Assembly (NCBI RefSeq): GCF_001654835.1
Contig: NZ_LXEP01000045.1
Location: 1-64,000, forward strand
Length of the DNA stretch: 64,000 nt
From: Buttiauxella gaviniae ATCC 51604
Lineage (GTDB): Bacteria > Pseudomonadota > Gammaproteobacteria > Enterobacterales > Enterobacteriaceae
Reading direction: 5' to 3'
Below, piece by piece: positions 15,941 to 25,619 of the stretch. A program made the position numbers and the translations under genes. The first letter of the stretch is position 1, and every line of letters begins with the position of its first letter. The notes under the pieces are model-generated. The model was not told where the DNA came from and made no database searches. It worked only from the letters and a program-made list of their open reading frames with translations.

Positions 15941-17018
15941 TCGTGAAGCCGTAGTATCAATTTTACATCTCTTGAATGATCGGCTTCAGAAAATAGAAAA
16001 GTATGCTGTCATCCCTGCCCCGGGATGACAGCAAATCTTGCGGTATTCGGATAAGATTTTCCGCTCGGGGAATCGATTTACTGCAGAATCTCCAGTCAAC
16101 ACCACAGTGTTAACACACCGCTGACTCTAAAATTAACCCCCTCTTTTAATCAATACGTAATAAAGTCAATTTGATAAATCACCAGAAATGTGTGATAGGT
16201 TGGTATCAGCCCTCTTGCTATTGTTATTTTTCCGACACAACGTTAATGCTATAGGTGTTGTTGGTTTTGATTCGAATAAATAATATATTTAATTAGCACG
16301 CTATTTTAACCTCGTTGTTAATTTATGAAAAAGACAGCGTAAATACCTTGTCGACATAAAACCAGAACGTAAAGAAATGAAAATATCTCCTACCATGATA
16401 AATGATGCGAATTTTTATCATTTGGCTATTCTGGGAAAAACGCTAAACGTCTAAGGCATGGGTGTGTAATTTAATAATGATATTTATCAATTTAGTAAGT
16501 TGGTATTTCGTACCTGGCTCAACAAGGAAAAGCTTGATAACCACCACTCTCTCATTAAGAAAGTCACGTATTGTGATTACTGCCCGACAGAATTGTTTCA
16601 AATTTTATTTTTCTCATTAAAAAGTATGAGAGAAGTAACACAAAGAAAAAACCATAGTTATAAATATAACAAAAGTGTCATATAGGGTAAAAACCTCAAC
16701 CATACATATGAGTCATTGATATTTAAAACCCTCCGCCTTGAATGCACCTGCAAATTCAAGAGACCGAGGCTGCCTGTAACTTACTTAAATTTATTTTTAC
16801 GAACGAGGAAATAAACTTATTCAGCTAACTATTTTCGCAGGGAGAATAACTCTTATAAGGTATCCAATACTTTAAATTATATAAAAATGGACCTTGGTTG
16901 CGTCATTGCAACCCGATAACTCATTTCAACACACACGGTACATTCTCCTGCCTTTTTTTGATAACGACAGGTATGAGTGATGATAGCTAGTTCAAGGTAA
17001 AGATAGGGGTAATTATTT
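15941..17018. other. Gene-free AT-rich spacer before the RTX operon
   Basis: About 1.08 kb without a supported gene. It begins with two hairpins: TGAAGCCG near 15943 pairing with CGGCTTCA near 15981, and TGCTGTCATCC (16004-16014) pairing perfectly with GGATGACAGCA (16023-16033), probably ending the ycgZ operon. The rest is AT-rich, with stop codons in all frames apart from a 61-codon frame at 16500-16685 that looks accidental. It must hold the promoter of the peroxidase operon and could hide an sRNA. Confidence 0.5.
16004..16033 (+). terminator. Hairpin after ariR
   Basis: Perfect 11-bp arms (TGCTGTCATCC / GGATGACAGCA) with an 8-nt GC-rich loop. Only a weak A/T tail follows, so it is either a poor intrinsic terminator or an RNA-stabilising hairpin at the end of ycgZ-ymgA-ariR. 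Confidence 0.5.
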
Positions 17019-20000
17019 ATGGCCTCACAATATGACTTTACTGTCACGCTGCACGATCTTGCTTTTATTCTCAAGCAGATAAAGATATCTGAAGCAGCGA
17101 CAAACCCAGATGGAAGTGTTAACGGCGATGCACTTCGAGAGTTAGTTTCCAGCCCGTTGTTACCCTACGGTATCCGTACCGTAGATGGCTCGTGGAATAA
17201 CCTTCTTCCGGGTCAGGAACTATACGGTTCCGCCGATCAAAATATGCCAAGACTAACCGAGTTGAACTGGCAAGATGCGGATGCCATGACCAGTTATACC
17301 CAACTCGGTGGAACGGTCATTGATGCAGACCCGCGTATTATCAGTAACTTGATATCGGACCAAACCGCGTCAAACCCGGCAGCAGTCGAAGCGCATAATG
17401 GCTTACAAGATGCCCCAGGAGGAGGAACCACATCGGCAAATGGTAGCTTGTCGATTCCTAACCTGTCTCCGGATGTGGGTTTGTCCCCTGCTTTCAATGG
17501 CTGGATGACACTATTCGGGCAGTTCTTTGACCACGGTCTGGATCTAATTCCAAAGGAGGGAAACGGTATTGTATTTATTCCGCTGCAACCTGATGACCCC
17601 TTATATGTAGAAGGGTCGTCCACTAACTTCATGGTATTAACCAGGGCAAAGGTTGATGCTAACCATGAAACTGTCAACCTCACCACCCCCTTCATCGATC
17701 AAAACCAAACCTATACCTCCCACCCTTCACATCAGATATTCATTCGCGAATACGTCATGATTGATGGCAAGCCCGAACCTACTGGCAATTTATTAGGTGG
17801 CGCGAACGGCGGGCTGGCAACCTGGGCTGATGTCAAAAACCAGGCTGGAACCATGCTCGGTATTAAACTCACCGATCAGGACGTGTTTAATGTTCCGCTG
17901 CTGGCTACTGACCGTTACGGCAACTTGATCTTAAGTGAAAACGGCAAAGTGCAGATTGTTACCACTTCCGGGCTGGTTGAAGCGAATGGTGATTTCCTAC
18001 CCCCAGGAACGCTGCGCACCGGGCATTCTTTCCTGGACGACATTGCCCACACCGCGGCGCCAAAAGCCGGGCTGTTGGCCGATGATGATGATGTGATTGG
18101 TGGTGTTCAGGCAGCCGGAACCTATGATGACGAGCTTCTCGACCGCCACTTCATTACTGGTGATGGGCGCGGCAATGAAAACATCGGTTTAACCGCGGTG
18201 CATGCCGTCTTCCACAGTGAGCATAACCGTCTGGTGGAAGAGTATAAAACTACCTTGCTGGCAACGGGTGATATCGATCTTATCAACCAATGGCTGTTGC
18301 CAGCACACCAAATAACTGAGCTACCAGCTGATACAAGCACCCTGGTCTGGAACGGTGAGTATTTATTCCAGGCAGGCCGTTTCACCACAGAGATGCAGTA
18401 TCAGCACCTGGTCTTCGAAGAGTTCGCCCGCACCGTACAGCCTGCTGTCGACCCGTTTGTCTTCTCCAACACGGCAGATATTAACCCGCTGATCTTTGCT
18501 GAGTTCGCACACGTGGTTTACCGCTTTGGCCACTCGATGCTGACAGAAACCGTAGCGCGTACCGATATCGATATGCAAAACGGTGACATTGGCTTGATTG
18601 AAGCGTTCCTGAACCCGGTCGCCTTTAATGAAATTAACGGTGGCACGGTTTCCGATGAACAGGCAATTGGCGCGATTGTTCGCGGTATGACAAGGCAAGT
18701 CGGTAACGAAATTGATGAATTTATTACCGATGCGCTGCGCAACAACCTTATCGGGTTACCGCTTGATTTAGGCGCTCTTAACATTGCTCGTGGCCGTGAT
18801 ACGGCAATGCCAACACTAAACCAGGCCCGTGAGCAGTTCTTTGAACTCAGCGGCAACAGTGAGCTGCGCCCTTATACCAGTTGGGCCGACTTCACGACTT
18901 ACCTGAAAAACCCGGCTTCCATCATCAACTTTATGGCTGCCTATGGCCAACATGAGTTGATTCTTGGCGCTACAACCATTGAAGGCAAACGCGATGCGGT
19001 GAACTTCTTGCTGTTTGGCGATGGCACTTCCCAACCGCCTGCCGATGCAATGGATTTCTTCAACAGTACCGGTGCATGGGCCACTAAAGAGTCCGGCCTG
19101 AATATGGTCGACTTCTGGATTGGCGGGCTTGCCGAGCGTAAGAACGAGTTTGGAGGGATGCTGGGTTCTACCTTCAACTTTGTCTTTGAAACGCAAATGG
19201 AAATGCTACAAGACGGCGACCGTTTCTACTATCTAAGTCGAGTTCAGGGGCTAAACATGCTCAATGAGCTGGAAGCCAACTCATTCTCCGCGCTGGTTAT
19301 GCGTAACAGCGACCTCGGGGAAAATGGCTCATCTCACCTGCCCGCTAACCTGTTCCAGACTCCAGACCATATTTTCGAAGTGAACCGGGCGCTGCAAACG
19401 GAAATAGACCCGAAATGGGGTAACCCGCTTAAAGATTTGTTAACGCCTTTGCTGACACGGCGCGCTGCCACTCAGGATGTAAACGGCGATGGTGCGGCTG
19501 ACGGCGCTTACCTTAAATACACCGGCGATGGGCATGTGGTACTCGGTGGTTCTGCTGGTAACGATACGTTAATCGGCGGTAAAGGTATCGACAGTCTATG
19601 GGGCGATGGTGGCGATGACCGCCTTGATGGTGGTGACGAGGCGGATGTGGTTCACGGTGGTGATGGTAATGACATTATTACCGACACCGGCACACCAGTT
19701 GGCGATGCTGACTTCCTGCACGGCGACGCAGGTCATGATGTCATCTTCTCCGGTAACGGTAACGATCTGGTATTCGGTGGCAGCGGCAGTGATTTTGTAG
19801 TTGTTGGCGAAGATGCCCAGGAAGTGTTTGCTGGGCGGGACAATGACTTTGTTCTGGGTGGCTCCGGCGCTGACGCCCTGCTTGGTAACGAAGGCGATGA
19901 TTGGCTGGAAGGCGGTGACGGGTTTGACTCACTGACAGGTGAAAACTCCGAGCTGTTCTTCAACAGTACGATCGTTGGCCACGATGTGCTCAACGGCCAG

Positions 20001-22343
20001 GGTAACGACACGGACTACGATGGCGAAGCTGGCGACGACATCATGGTTCAGGGCCCGGGGATTCAGCGCAACAATGGCATGGCCGGTTTCGACTGGGCAA
20101 TCCATAAAGGCGACCCGCATGGTGCTAACTCTGACCTCGGCATTCCGATTTTCGTTAACCAGCAAGAGTTTATCCTGCGGGATCGCTTCGATCTGGTTGA
20201 GGGGCTATCGGGCTGGAAACACAACGACATATTAGTGGGCACCGAACAACCTCTCGGGACCGCGCCGGTACTGGGCACCCCGCTCTCCAATAATCTTACC
20301 CAGGAAGGTGCTGACAGGATTAGCGGTCTGCAGGCCATTCTCGGTGTTGCACACTCCGCAGACCCTAATGCAGTGTTGCTTAACCCCGATGATGGCAGCG
20401 ATATTTTACTCGGTGGCGGTGGCAGCGACCGCATAACCGGTAAAGCGGGCAACGACATTATTGATGGCGACGCGTGGCTGAACGTGCGAATTGCGGTCAG
20501 CGGAATGCCGGGCATCACCAGTGCCGACAGCATGAACGAACTGAAATCTTACATGCTGGCAGGCACCTTAAAACCGGATCAACTCTCGATAGTGCGTGAG
20601 ATCTTGCGTGAGGGTAATGGCTCTGAAACCGACGTTGCGGTGTACCGCGATGTCAGTAGCAACTATGCCTTTACCCGTATGCCAGATGGCAGCCTCCGGG
20701 TTGACCATGCTACCCCCGACGCCGCATTGAATTTTGATGATGGTGTTGACCGCCTGCTGAACATCGAAAAAGTGGAGTTTGGTAACGGTGAACAGTTGTG
20801 GGTAACGGCACAACAGGCTACAGGCAATCTCACCATTGATAACCCAACACCAGAAGTTGGCGACCTCCTGCGAGTCAACCTGGCGAATCTGCAGGATGGC
20901 AACGGTATTGCGGCTAACGCCGCTATCACGCTGACATGGCAGGCATTTACCAATGGTCAATGGCGTGATCAGACCGTCGGTGAGGAGTTCAGAGTACCTG
21001 GCGCTATTTTGGGTGCTCCACTTCGTGTGGTTGCCAGTTTCAATGACCGTATGGGAGATGCTGAAACCCTGGTTTCGGCTCAAACCCAGGCCGTTATGGT
21101 GCGCGACCAGCCGACTACGGGTGCCCCGGTGATTAATGACCTGACACCTACCGAAAGTGTGACACTTACTGCTGTTGTCTCGGGTATTGCTGATGCGGAC
21201 GGGTTGAGCGGCGGTAACTTTAATTATCAATGGAGAATGAGCACTGCGACCGGGTTTGTGAATATTGTTGGTGCCACAGCGGCCACCTTCACTCCGGCTC
21301 AGGCGATGGTTGGCAGGACTCTACAAGTGGTGGTGACAGTCACAGATGATGAAGGAAACGCCCCTGTTGTCCTCACATCTGCCACTACCCAGCCTGTTGG
21401 CGATCTTATTATTGGATCTAACGCTGGTAACACTCTCATCGGCACCGCATGGAGTGACATCCTTCGTGGTGAAGGCGGCAACGATACCCTGCTTGGACGT
21501 GCGGGTGACGATTTGTTGGTTGGTGGTGCAGGCAATGACAGCCTGTTAGGTGAAGCGGGACAAGATATCTTGCAAGGGGATGCTGGCAACGATGATCTCG
21601 ATGGTGGTCTGGGAGCAGATAGCATGGCCGGCGGTGCCGGAAATGATACCTATATCGTTGATAACGCTGGCGACATCGTTATCGAAGGTCTCAATGCCGG
21701 GACAGATATTGTCCGAACCAGCCTCGCAAGCTACGACTTGACCGATAACATTGAAGAACTGGTGTTTACCGGCCAGGGCAGCTTCATCGGTACCGGGAAT
21801 GCTATTGCCAACACCATTACTGGCGGCAACGGGAATGACTTTTTGTTTGGAATGGGAGGCAATGACCAATTAACCGGTGGGCTGGGGAATGACTTCCTTG
21901 ATGGTGGCGATGGTGCCGATAACCTCCAGGGTGGGATTGGCAACGACGTGATGATTGGTGGAGCAGGTGCTGATGTTCTTTCTGGCAGCATAGGCAACGA
22001 TATCCTCAACGGACAAACGGGTAATGATGCAATGGACGGCGGCACCGGTAATGACATCTTCGCTTTCAGCGCAAGCTTTGGGCAAGACCGCATCACTGGT
22101 TTTGATAGTAACGCCGTTGGCGGGCAGGACTACCTCGATTTAAGTTTGTTAGGTATTACTTCGGGTAGTTTTAACAGCAATGTCGCAATTACGGGAAACA
22201 ACGGTAATACCGTCGTTACTGTTGGTGCTGATGTCATTACTTTAGTCGGCGTGAACTCAACCACCGTTAATATTGGTGATTTCATTCTCGAATTACCATC
22301 AACCTTTGCCGCTAATAATGGCAATAACTCACTGATTGCGTAA
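17019..22343 (+). CDS. Secreted RTX haem peroxidase, type I secretion substrate (1774 aa)
   Basis: Residues about 130-780 form an animal-type haem peroxidase domain. The distal His172 is in 'FGQFFDHGLD', Arg384 in 'GDGRGNENIGLTAVH', 'EHNRLVEEY' follows, the proximal His505 is in 'YRFGHSMLTE', and 'LNIARGRDTAMPTLN' follows. Blocks of GGxGxDxLx calcium-binding nonapeptides lie near 840-970, 1122-1152, 1465-1550 and 1597-1694, with an Ig/cadherin-like linker between. The C-terminus is uncleaved-signal-like (GDFILELPSTFAANN), with no N-terminal signal peptide. Related proteins are PepA/PP_2561-type peroxidases of Pseudomonas putida. The exporter genes follow 10 bp later. It probably oxidises substrates outside the cell or on the surface. 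Confidence 0.85.
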   Translation: MASQYDFTVTLHDLAFILKQIKISEAATNPDGSVNGDALRELVSSPLLPYGIRTVDGSWNNLLPGQELYGSADQNMPRLTELNWQDADAMTSYTQLGGTVIDADPRIISNLISDQTASNPAAVEAHNGLQDAPGGGTTSANGSLSIPNLSPDVGLSPAFNGWMTLFGQFFDHGLDLIPKEGNGIVFIPLQPDDPLYVEGSSTNFMVLTRAKVDANHETVNLTTPFIDQNQTYTSHPSHQIFIREYVMIDGKPEPTGNLLGGANGGLATWADVKNQAGTMLGIKLTDQDVFNVPLLATDRYGNLILSENGKVQIVTTSGLVEANGDFLPPGTLRTGHSFLDDIAHTAAPKAGLLADDDDVIGGVQAAGTYDDELLDRHFITGDGRGNENIGLTAVHAVFHSEHNRLVEEYKTTLLATGDIDLINQWLLPAHQITELPADTSTLVWNGEYLFQAGRFTTEMQYQHLVFEEFARTVQPAVDPFVFSNTADINPLIFAEFAHVVYRFGHSMLTETVARTDIDMQNGDIGLIEAFLNPVAFNEINGGTVSDEQAIGAIVRGMTRQVGNEIDEFITDALRNNLIGLPLDLGALNIARGRDTAMPTLNQAREQFFELSGNSELRPYTSWADFTTYLKNPASIINFMAAYGQHELILGATTIEGKRDAVNFLLFGDGTSQPPADAMDFFNSTGAWATKESGLNMVDFWIGGLAERKNEFGGMLGSTFNFVFETQMEMLQDGDRFYYLSRVQGLNMLNELEANSFSALVMRNSDLGENGSSHLPANLFQTPDHIFEVNRALQTEIDPKWGNPLKDLLTPLLTRRAATQDVNGDGAADGAYLKYTGDGHVVLGGSAGNDTLIGGKGIDSLWGDGGDDRLDGGDEADVVHGGDGNDIITDTGTPVGDADFLHGDAGHDVIFSGNGNDLVFGGSGSDFVVVGEDAQEVFAGRDNDFVLGGSGADALLGNEGDDWLEGGDGFDSLTGENSELFFNSTIVGHDVLNGQGNDTDYDGEAGDDIMVQGPGIQRNNGMAGFDWAIHKGDPHGANSDLGIPIFVNQQEFILRDRFDLVEGLSGWKHNDILVGTEQPLGTAPVLGTPLSNNLTQEGADRISGLQAILGVAHSADPNAVLLNPDDGSDILLGGGGSDRITGKAGNDIIDGDAWLNVRIAVSGMPGITSADSMNELKSYMLAGTLKPDQLSIVREILREGNGSETDVAVYRDVSSNYAFTRMPDGSLRVDHATPDAALNFDDGVDRLLNIEKVEFGNGEQLWVTAQQATGNLTIDNPTPEVGDLLRVNLANLQDGNGIAANAAITLTWQAFTNGQWRDQTVGEEFRVPGAILGAPLRVVASFNDRMGDAETLVSAQTQAVMVRDQPTTGAPVINDLTPTESVTLTAVVSGIADADGLSGGNFNYQWRMSTATGFVNIVGATAATFTPAQAMVGRTLQVVVTVTDDEGNAPVVLTSATTQPVGDLIIGSNAGNTLIGTAWSDILRGEGGNDTLLGRAGDDLLVGGAGNDSLLGEAGQDILQGDAGNDDLDGGLGADSMAGGAGNDTYIVDNAGDIVIEGLNAGTDIVRTSLASYDLTDNIEELVFTGQGSFIGTGNAIANTITGGNGNDFLFGMGGNDQLTGGLGNDFLDGGDGADNLQGGIGNDVMIGGAGADVLSGSIGNDILNGQTGNDAMDGGTGNDIFAFSASFGQDRITGFDSNAVGGQDYLDLSLLGITSGSFNSNVAITGNNGNTVVTVGADVITLVGVNSTTVNIGDFILELPSTFAANNGNNSLIA

Positions 22344-22353
22344 GGAGAAGACT

Positions 22354-24093
22354 ATGTCGCGCCAGCATACGCCAACAGAACTGAAGAGTGCATTAAAGGG
22401 TACTAAACCGACCTTTATAATGCTGTTGTTTTTTAGTTGTGTAATTAACATGCTTATGCTGGCGCCGGCAATATATATGCTACAGGTCTATGACCGTGTT
22501 TTGGTCAGTAAAAACACGACGACTTTATTGATGTTGACGTTACTTATTGTCGGCATATACATCGTTATTGCGATGATTGAATCGGCCCGTTCAAGCGTCA
22601 TGATTAGGCTTGGCAACCGGCTCGATGTCAAAATGAATAAGTTAGTCTTTAATGCTGCATTTAAACGAAAAGTTGCTACAGGCGATAGTAACCCTGCTCA
22701 GGCGTTAGCCGAACTGGATCAAATTCGGCAGTTTCTTTCCGGCAGTAGTTTATTTGCGCTGCTGGATATCCCCTGGACACCGATATATTTATTTATTGCC
22801 TTTCTTGTCCACCCGCTGTTGGGGTACCTCTCTTTGGCAGGAATAACAATATTATTTATCCTGACCCTGGTTTCTGAATTTTCGACCAAACGCCCTATTC
22901 AGCAAGCACATGCGTTAACTATCAATAACGCCAGCAAACTCAATAAGCAATTACAAAACTCCGACACAATAGAAGCGATGGGAATGCTTTCCACCCTAAA
23001 ACTCCACTGGGGGGAGCAGCATGACAAAGTGCTGGTATTACAAACTCAGATTGCCGATAAAACGGCCGGATTAAACAGTTTAAGCCGCTTTGTGCGTGTG
23101 CTGCTGCAATCTGTTGCGCTGGGTGCCGGGGCCTTACTGGTGATCGGAGGCCAAATTACCCCAGGGCTGATGATTGCCGCTTCTATCATTCTTGGGCGCG
23201 TGCTTAATCCGGTAGAACAAATCATCGGAAGCTGGAAGCAGTTTGTGCAATTTCGTAGTGCATGGCATCAGATATCAACACTGCTGAAGGAGTACCCGGC
23301 ACCAAAAGAGGTTCTGACCCTGCCGCGTCCGAAAGGAAATATCAGTGTTGAAAGTATTTTTGCCGCAGCACCAGGCCAACATGCTCCACTGCTACGTAAT
23401 ATCTCATTTCAACTCGAGAAAGGTGAAGTGCTGGGTATTATTGGCCCTTCGGCATCAGGGAAAACCTCACTTGCGAAGCTGCTGGTCGGCGTCTGGAAAC
23501 CTCTATCCGGTAAGGTTCGCCTTGATGGTGCAGATATTTGCCAGTGGGATAAAGAGTTGCTTGGCCCATCCATCGGTTATCTCCCGCAAGATGTTGAATT
23601 ATTCGACGGCAGCATCGCGCAAAATATCGCCCGCTTTGCCGAAAACGACAGCGAACTTATCGTTGCTGCCGCAACTTTGGCTGGCGTGCACGACATGATC
23701 TTACGTCTTCCCCAAGGCTACGACACGCCTCTGGGTGCAGGCGGACACCAATTGTCCGGAGGGCAAAGGCAACGTGTTGGGCTGGCACGCGCGGTCTATA
23801 ACAATCCTGCATTCATCGTGCTGGATGAGCCAAACGCTAATCTGGATGATGCGGGTGAGTTTGCTCTCGTTAAAGCGATTAATACCTTGCGTACGCAAGG
23901 CCAAACCACTGTCATTATCTCGCACCGCCCGACGCTGCTCGGTGTAGTCAATAAAGTCTTATTACTCAATGACGGAGCCATGCAAGAGTTCGGCACCCGC
24001 GACCAAGTTTTTGCCAATCTAAGGCAGGCCAATATATTAAAACCGGTAGCGACCTCCTCTTCATCGAGTACTGAACAGCAACGAGAGGCCTGA
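22354..24093 (+). CDS. Type I secretion ABC transporter (PrtD/HlyB family)
   Basis: Inner-membrane exporter ATPase with about six membrane helices in residues 20-300 and no C39 peptidase-like domain at the N-terminus, the PrtD subtype. The nucleotide-binding domain has Walker A 'GPSASGKTS', the signature 'LSGGQRQR' and Walker B 'FIVLDEPNANLD', all intact. The frame opens at a TTG (22336), but ATG 22354 follows AAGGAGAAG. It lies directly after the RTX peroxidase, its evident substrate, and 2 bp before the fusion-protein gene. Confidence 0.9.
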   Translation: MSRQHTPTELKSALKGTKPTFIMLLFFSCVINMLMLAPAIYMLQVYDRVLVSKNTTTLLMLTLLIVGIYIVIAMIESARSSVMIRLGNRLDVKMNKLVFNAAFKRKVATGDSNPAQALAELDQIRQFLSGSSLFALLDIPWTPIYLFIAFLVHPLLGYLSLAGITILFILTLVSEFSTKRPIQQAHALTINNASKLNKQLQNSDTIEAMGMLSTLKLHWGEQHDKVLVLQTQIADKTAGLNSLSRFVRVLLQSVALGAGALLVIGGQITPGLMIAASIILGRVLNPVEQIIGSWKQFVQFRSAWHQISTLLKEYPAPKEVLTLPRPKGNISVESIFAAAPGQHAPLLRNISFQLEKGEVLGIIGPSASGKTSLAKLLVGVWKPLSGKVRLDGADICQWDKELLGPSIGYLPQDVELFDGSIAQNIARFAENDSELIVAAATLAGVHDMILRLPQGYDTPLGAGGHQLSGGQRQRVGLARAVYNNPAFIVLDEPNANLDDAGEFALVKAINTLRTQGQTTVIISHRPTLLGVVNKVLLLNDGAMQEFGTRDQVFANLRQANILKPVATSSSSSTEQQREA

Positions 24094-24095
24094 GG

Positions 24096-25430
24096 ATGAA
24101 AAAGAATAACAAAGACGCGCAAACCCCCGGTTCTGGCAGAGTTGATACCAATATCTGGCCTCCAATACTACGTGGGATCATCGTTATAACGCTTGGTGTT
24201 GGCGGTTTTTTATTATGGGCTGTGCAAGCTCCTTTAGATGCCGGTGTGGTGGCTGACGGGACGGTGACGGTTTCAAGCCACCGTAAAACTATCCAGCATT
24301 TAAGTGGTGGGCGAGTCACCGATATTTTTATTAAAGAAGGCGATTTAGTTAAAAAAAATCAGGTGTTAGTGCGGCTGGATAGAATGCAACTTGGCATGCG
24401 TTACAGCACGTTAAATGCACAATATATGTCAGCAAAAAGTATTGAAGACCGTTTGCTGGCAGAACGAGGCGGCCTGGAAACCATTGCTTTTGATAATACA
24501 TTGACACAACAATTTGCTGAGAATAAACGGCTGATTGAGGTCAGGAATCTTCAAGAAAAGTTATTCGAAACACGCAGAAAAAATATCCAGGATGAATTAT
24601 CAATGATTCAGGAGACGCTCGATGGCCTTGTAGAACAAACCGATAATTTAAATAAAATAAAAAGTTTTCGGGATCATCAGTCTAATCTAATCAATCGGGA
24701 GTTAGGTGCCATAAGAGCGCTGAGCGAAAAAAACTATTACCCTAAAGCACAATTGCTGGTGCTTGAACGCGAAGCTGCTGAAATATCCGGCAGCGTATCA
24801 GAGGATATTCTGAATATCGCTAAGCTAAAATCACAGCAAAATGAACTGAAAATCAAAGCGTATCAAGTGCGTCATCAATATTTGCGAGAAGTGGAATCCG
24901 AACTTACGGAAAAACAAAAAGAAGTCTCTGTGCTTGAAGATGAGTTAGTTTCGACTCGGCATGAACTGGATAATACGGAAATTCGTTCACCTATTGATGG
25001 CATAGTTCTGGATGTAAAAGTCAGTACTGTGGGCGGTATTATTCAGCCAGGAGAACATTTAATGGATATTGTTGCTGCCGGGCAACCTCTGCAAATAGAT
25101 GCAAAAATACCGGTACATGCCATTGATAAACTGGTTCCCGGGTTGATGGTTGATGTGCTGTTCCCTGCCCTTAACCACGCTTTATTGCCATCAGTTCCTG
25201 CGCGCGTGTTAACTATTTCTGCTGACCGCTTAATCGATGAAGCCACGCAGCAGCCCTATTACCTGGCAGAAGTTCAGGTCTCTACAGAAGGCGTGCGTTT
25301 GCTGGGCGACTACAAAATTAAAGCGGGCATGCCGGCAAGTGTGACGATTAAAACCGGAGAGCGCACATTCTTGAGCTATCTGTTCAAGCCATTAATCGCG
25401 CGTCTGGAACTGGCGTTTAAGGAGTACTGA
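24096..25430 (+). CDS. Type I secretion membrane fusion protein (HlyD/PrtE family)
   Basis: A 444-residue periplasmic adaptor with one membrane helix near residues 22-45 (PPILRGIIVITLGVGGFLLW), a biotinyl-lipoyl-like half 'HLSGGRVTDIFIKEGDLVKK', a long coiled coil (about 115-275), the second half 'IRSPIDGIVLDVKVSTVGG', and a C-terminal beta barrel ending 'GMPASVTIKTGERTFLSYL'. It bridges the ABC exporter to an outer-membrane TolC, which is not encoded here and must come from elsewhere. It is the last gene of the operon; a strong terminator follows. Confidence 0.9.
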   Translation: MKKNNKDAQTPGSGRVDTNIWPPILRGIIVITLGVGGFLLWAVQAPLDAGVVADGTVTVSSHRKTIQHLSGGRVTDIFIKEGDLVKKNQVLVRLDRMQLGMRYSTLNAQYMSAKSIEDRLLAERGGLETIAFDNTLTQQFAENKRLIEVRNLQEKLFETRRKNIQDELSMIQETLDGLVEQTDNLNKIKSFRDHQSNLINRELGAIRALSEKNYYPKAQLLVLEREAAEISGSVSEDILNIAKLKSQQNELKIKAYQVRHQYLREVESELTEKQKEVSVLEDELVSTRHELDNTEIRSPIDGIVLDVKVSTVGGIIQPGEHLMDIVAAGQPLQIDAKIPVHAIDKLVPGLMVDVLFPALNHALLPSVPARVLTISADRLIDEATQQPYYLAEVQVSTEGVRLLGDYKIKAGMPASVTIKTGERTFLSYLFKPLIARLELAFKEY

Positions 25431-25446
25431 TGCCATCCTATTTAAG

Positions 25447-25481
25447 GCGAGTGGCCATAGTGCCACTCGCTACTATTTTTT
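25447..25481 (+). terminator. Terminator of the RTX peroxidase operon
   Basis: A 9-bp perfect stem (GCGAGTGGC at 25447-25455, GCCACTCGC at 25462-25470), a 6-nt loop and a following T-rich run (TACTATTTTTTC). Confidence 0.9.
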
Positions 25482-25619
25482 CTTCTATATAGTCTTCCCG
25501 ATGCCAATTAACATAATCTACATCATTGACTTAAATGCGAATCAGAAGAGAATATTCGTTCCTGACTATGTGCCGCAAAATTGGAGTCTACCATCAGCCG
25601 CTCTCGTAACTTTCCGCTT

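Noticed and set aside
16500-16685. 61-codon + strand ORF in the spacer before the peroxidase gene
   Set aside because: It starts without a ribosome site, has no conserved pattern and lies in AT-rich DNA with similar accidental frames.
19606-20235. Several minus- and plus-strand ORFs inside the RTX repeats
   Set aside because: They are side products of the repetitive GGC-GGT-GAT codons of the calcium-binding repeats; no ribosome sites or family patterns.
22336-22353. Six-codon N-terminal extension of the ABC exporter
   Set aside because: It begins with TTG before the previous stop; ATG 22354 has an AAGGAG ribosome site.
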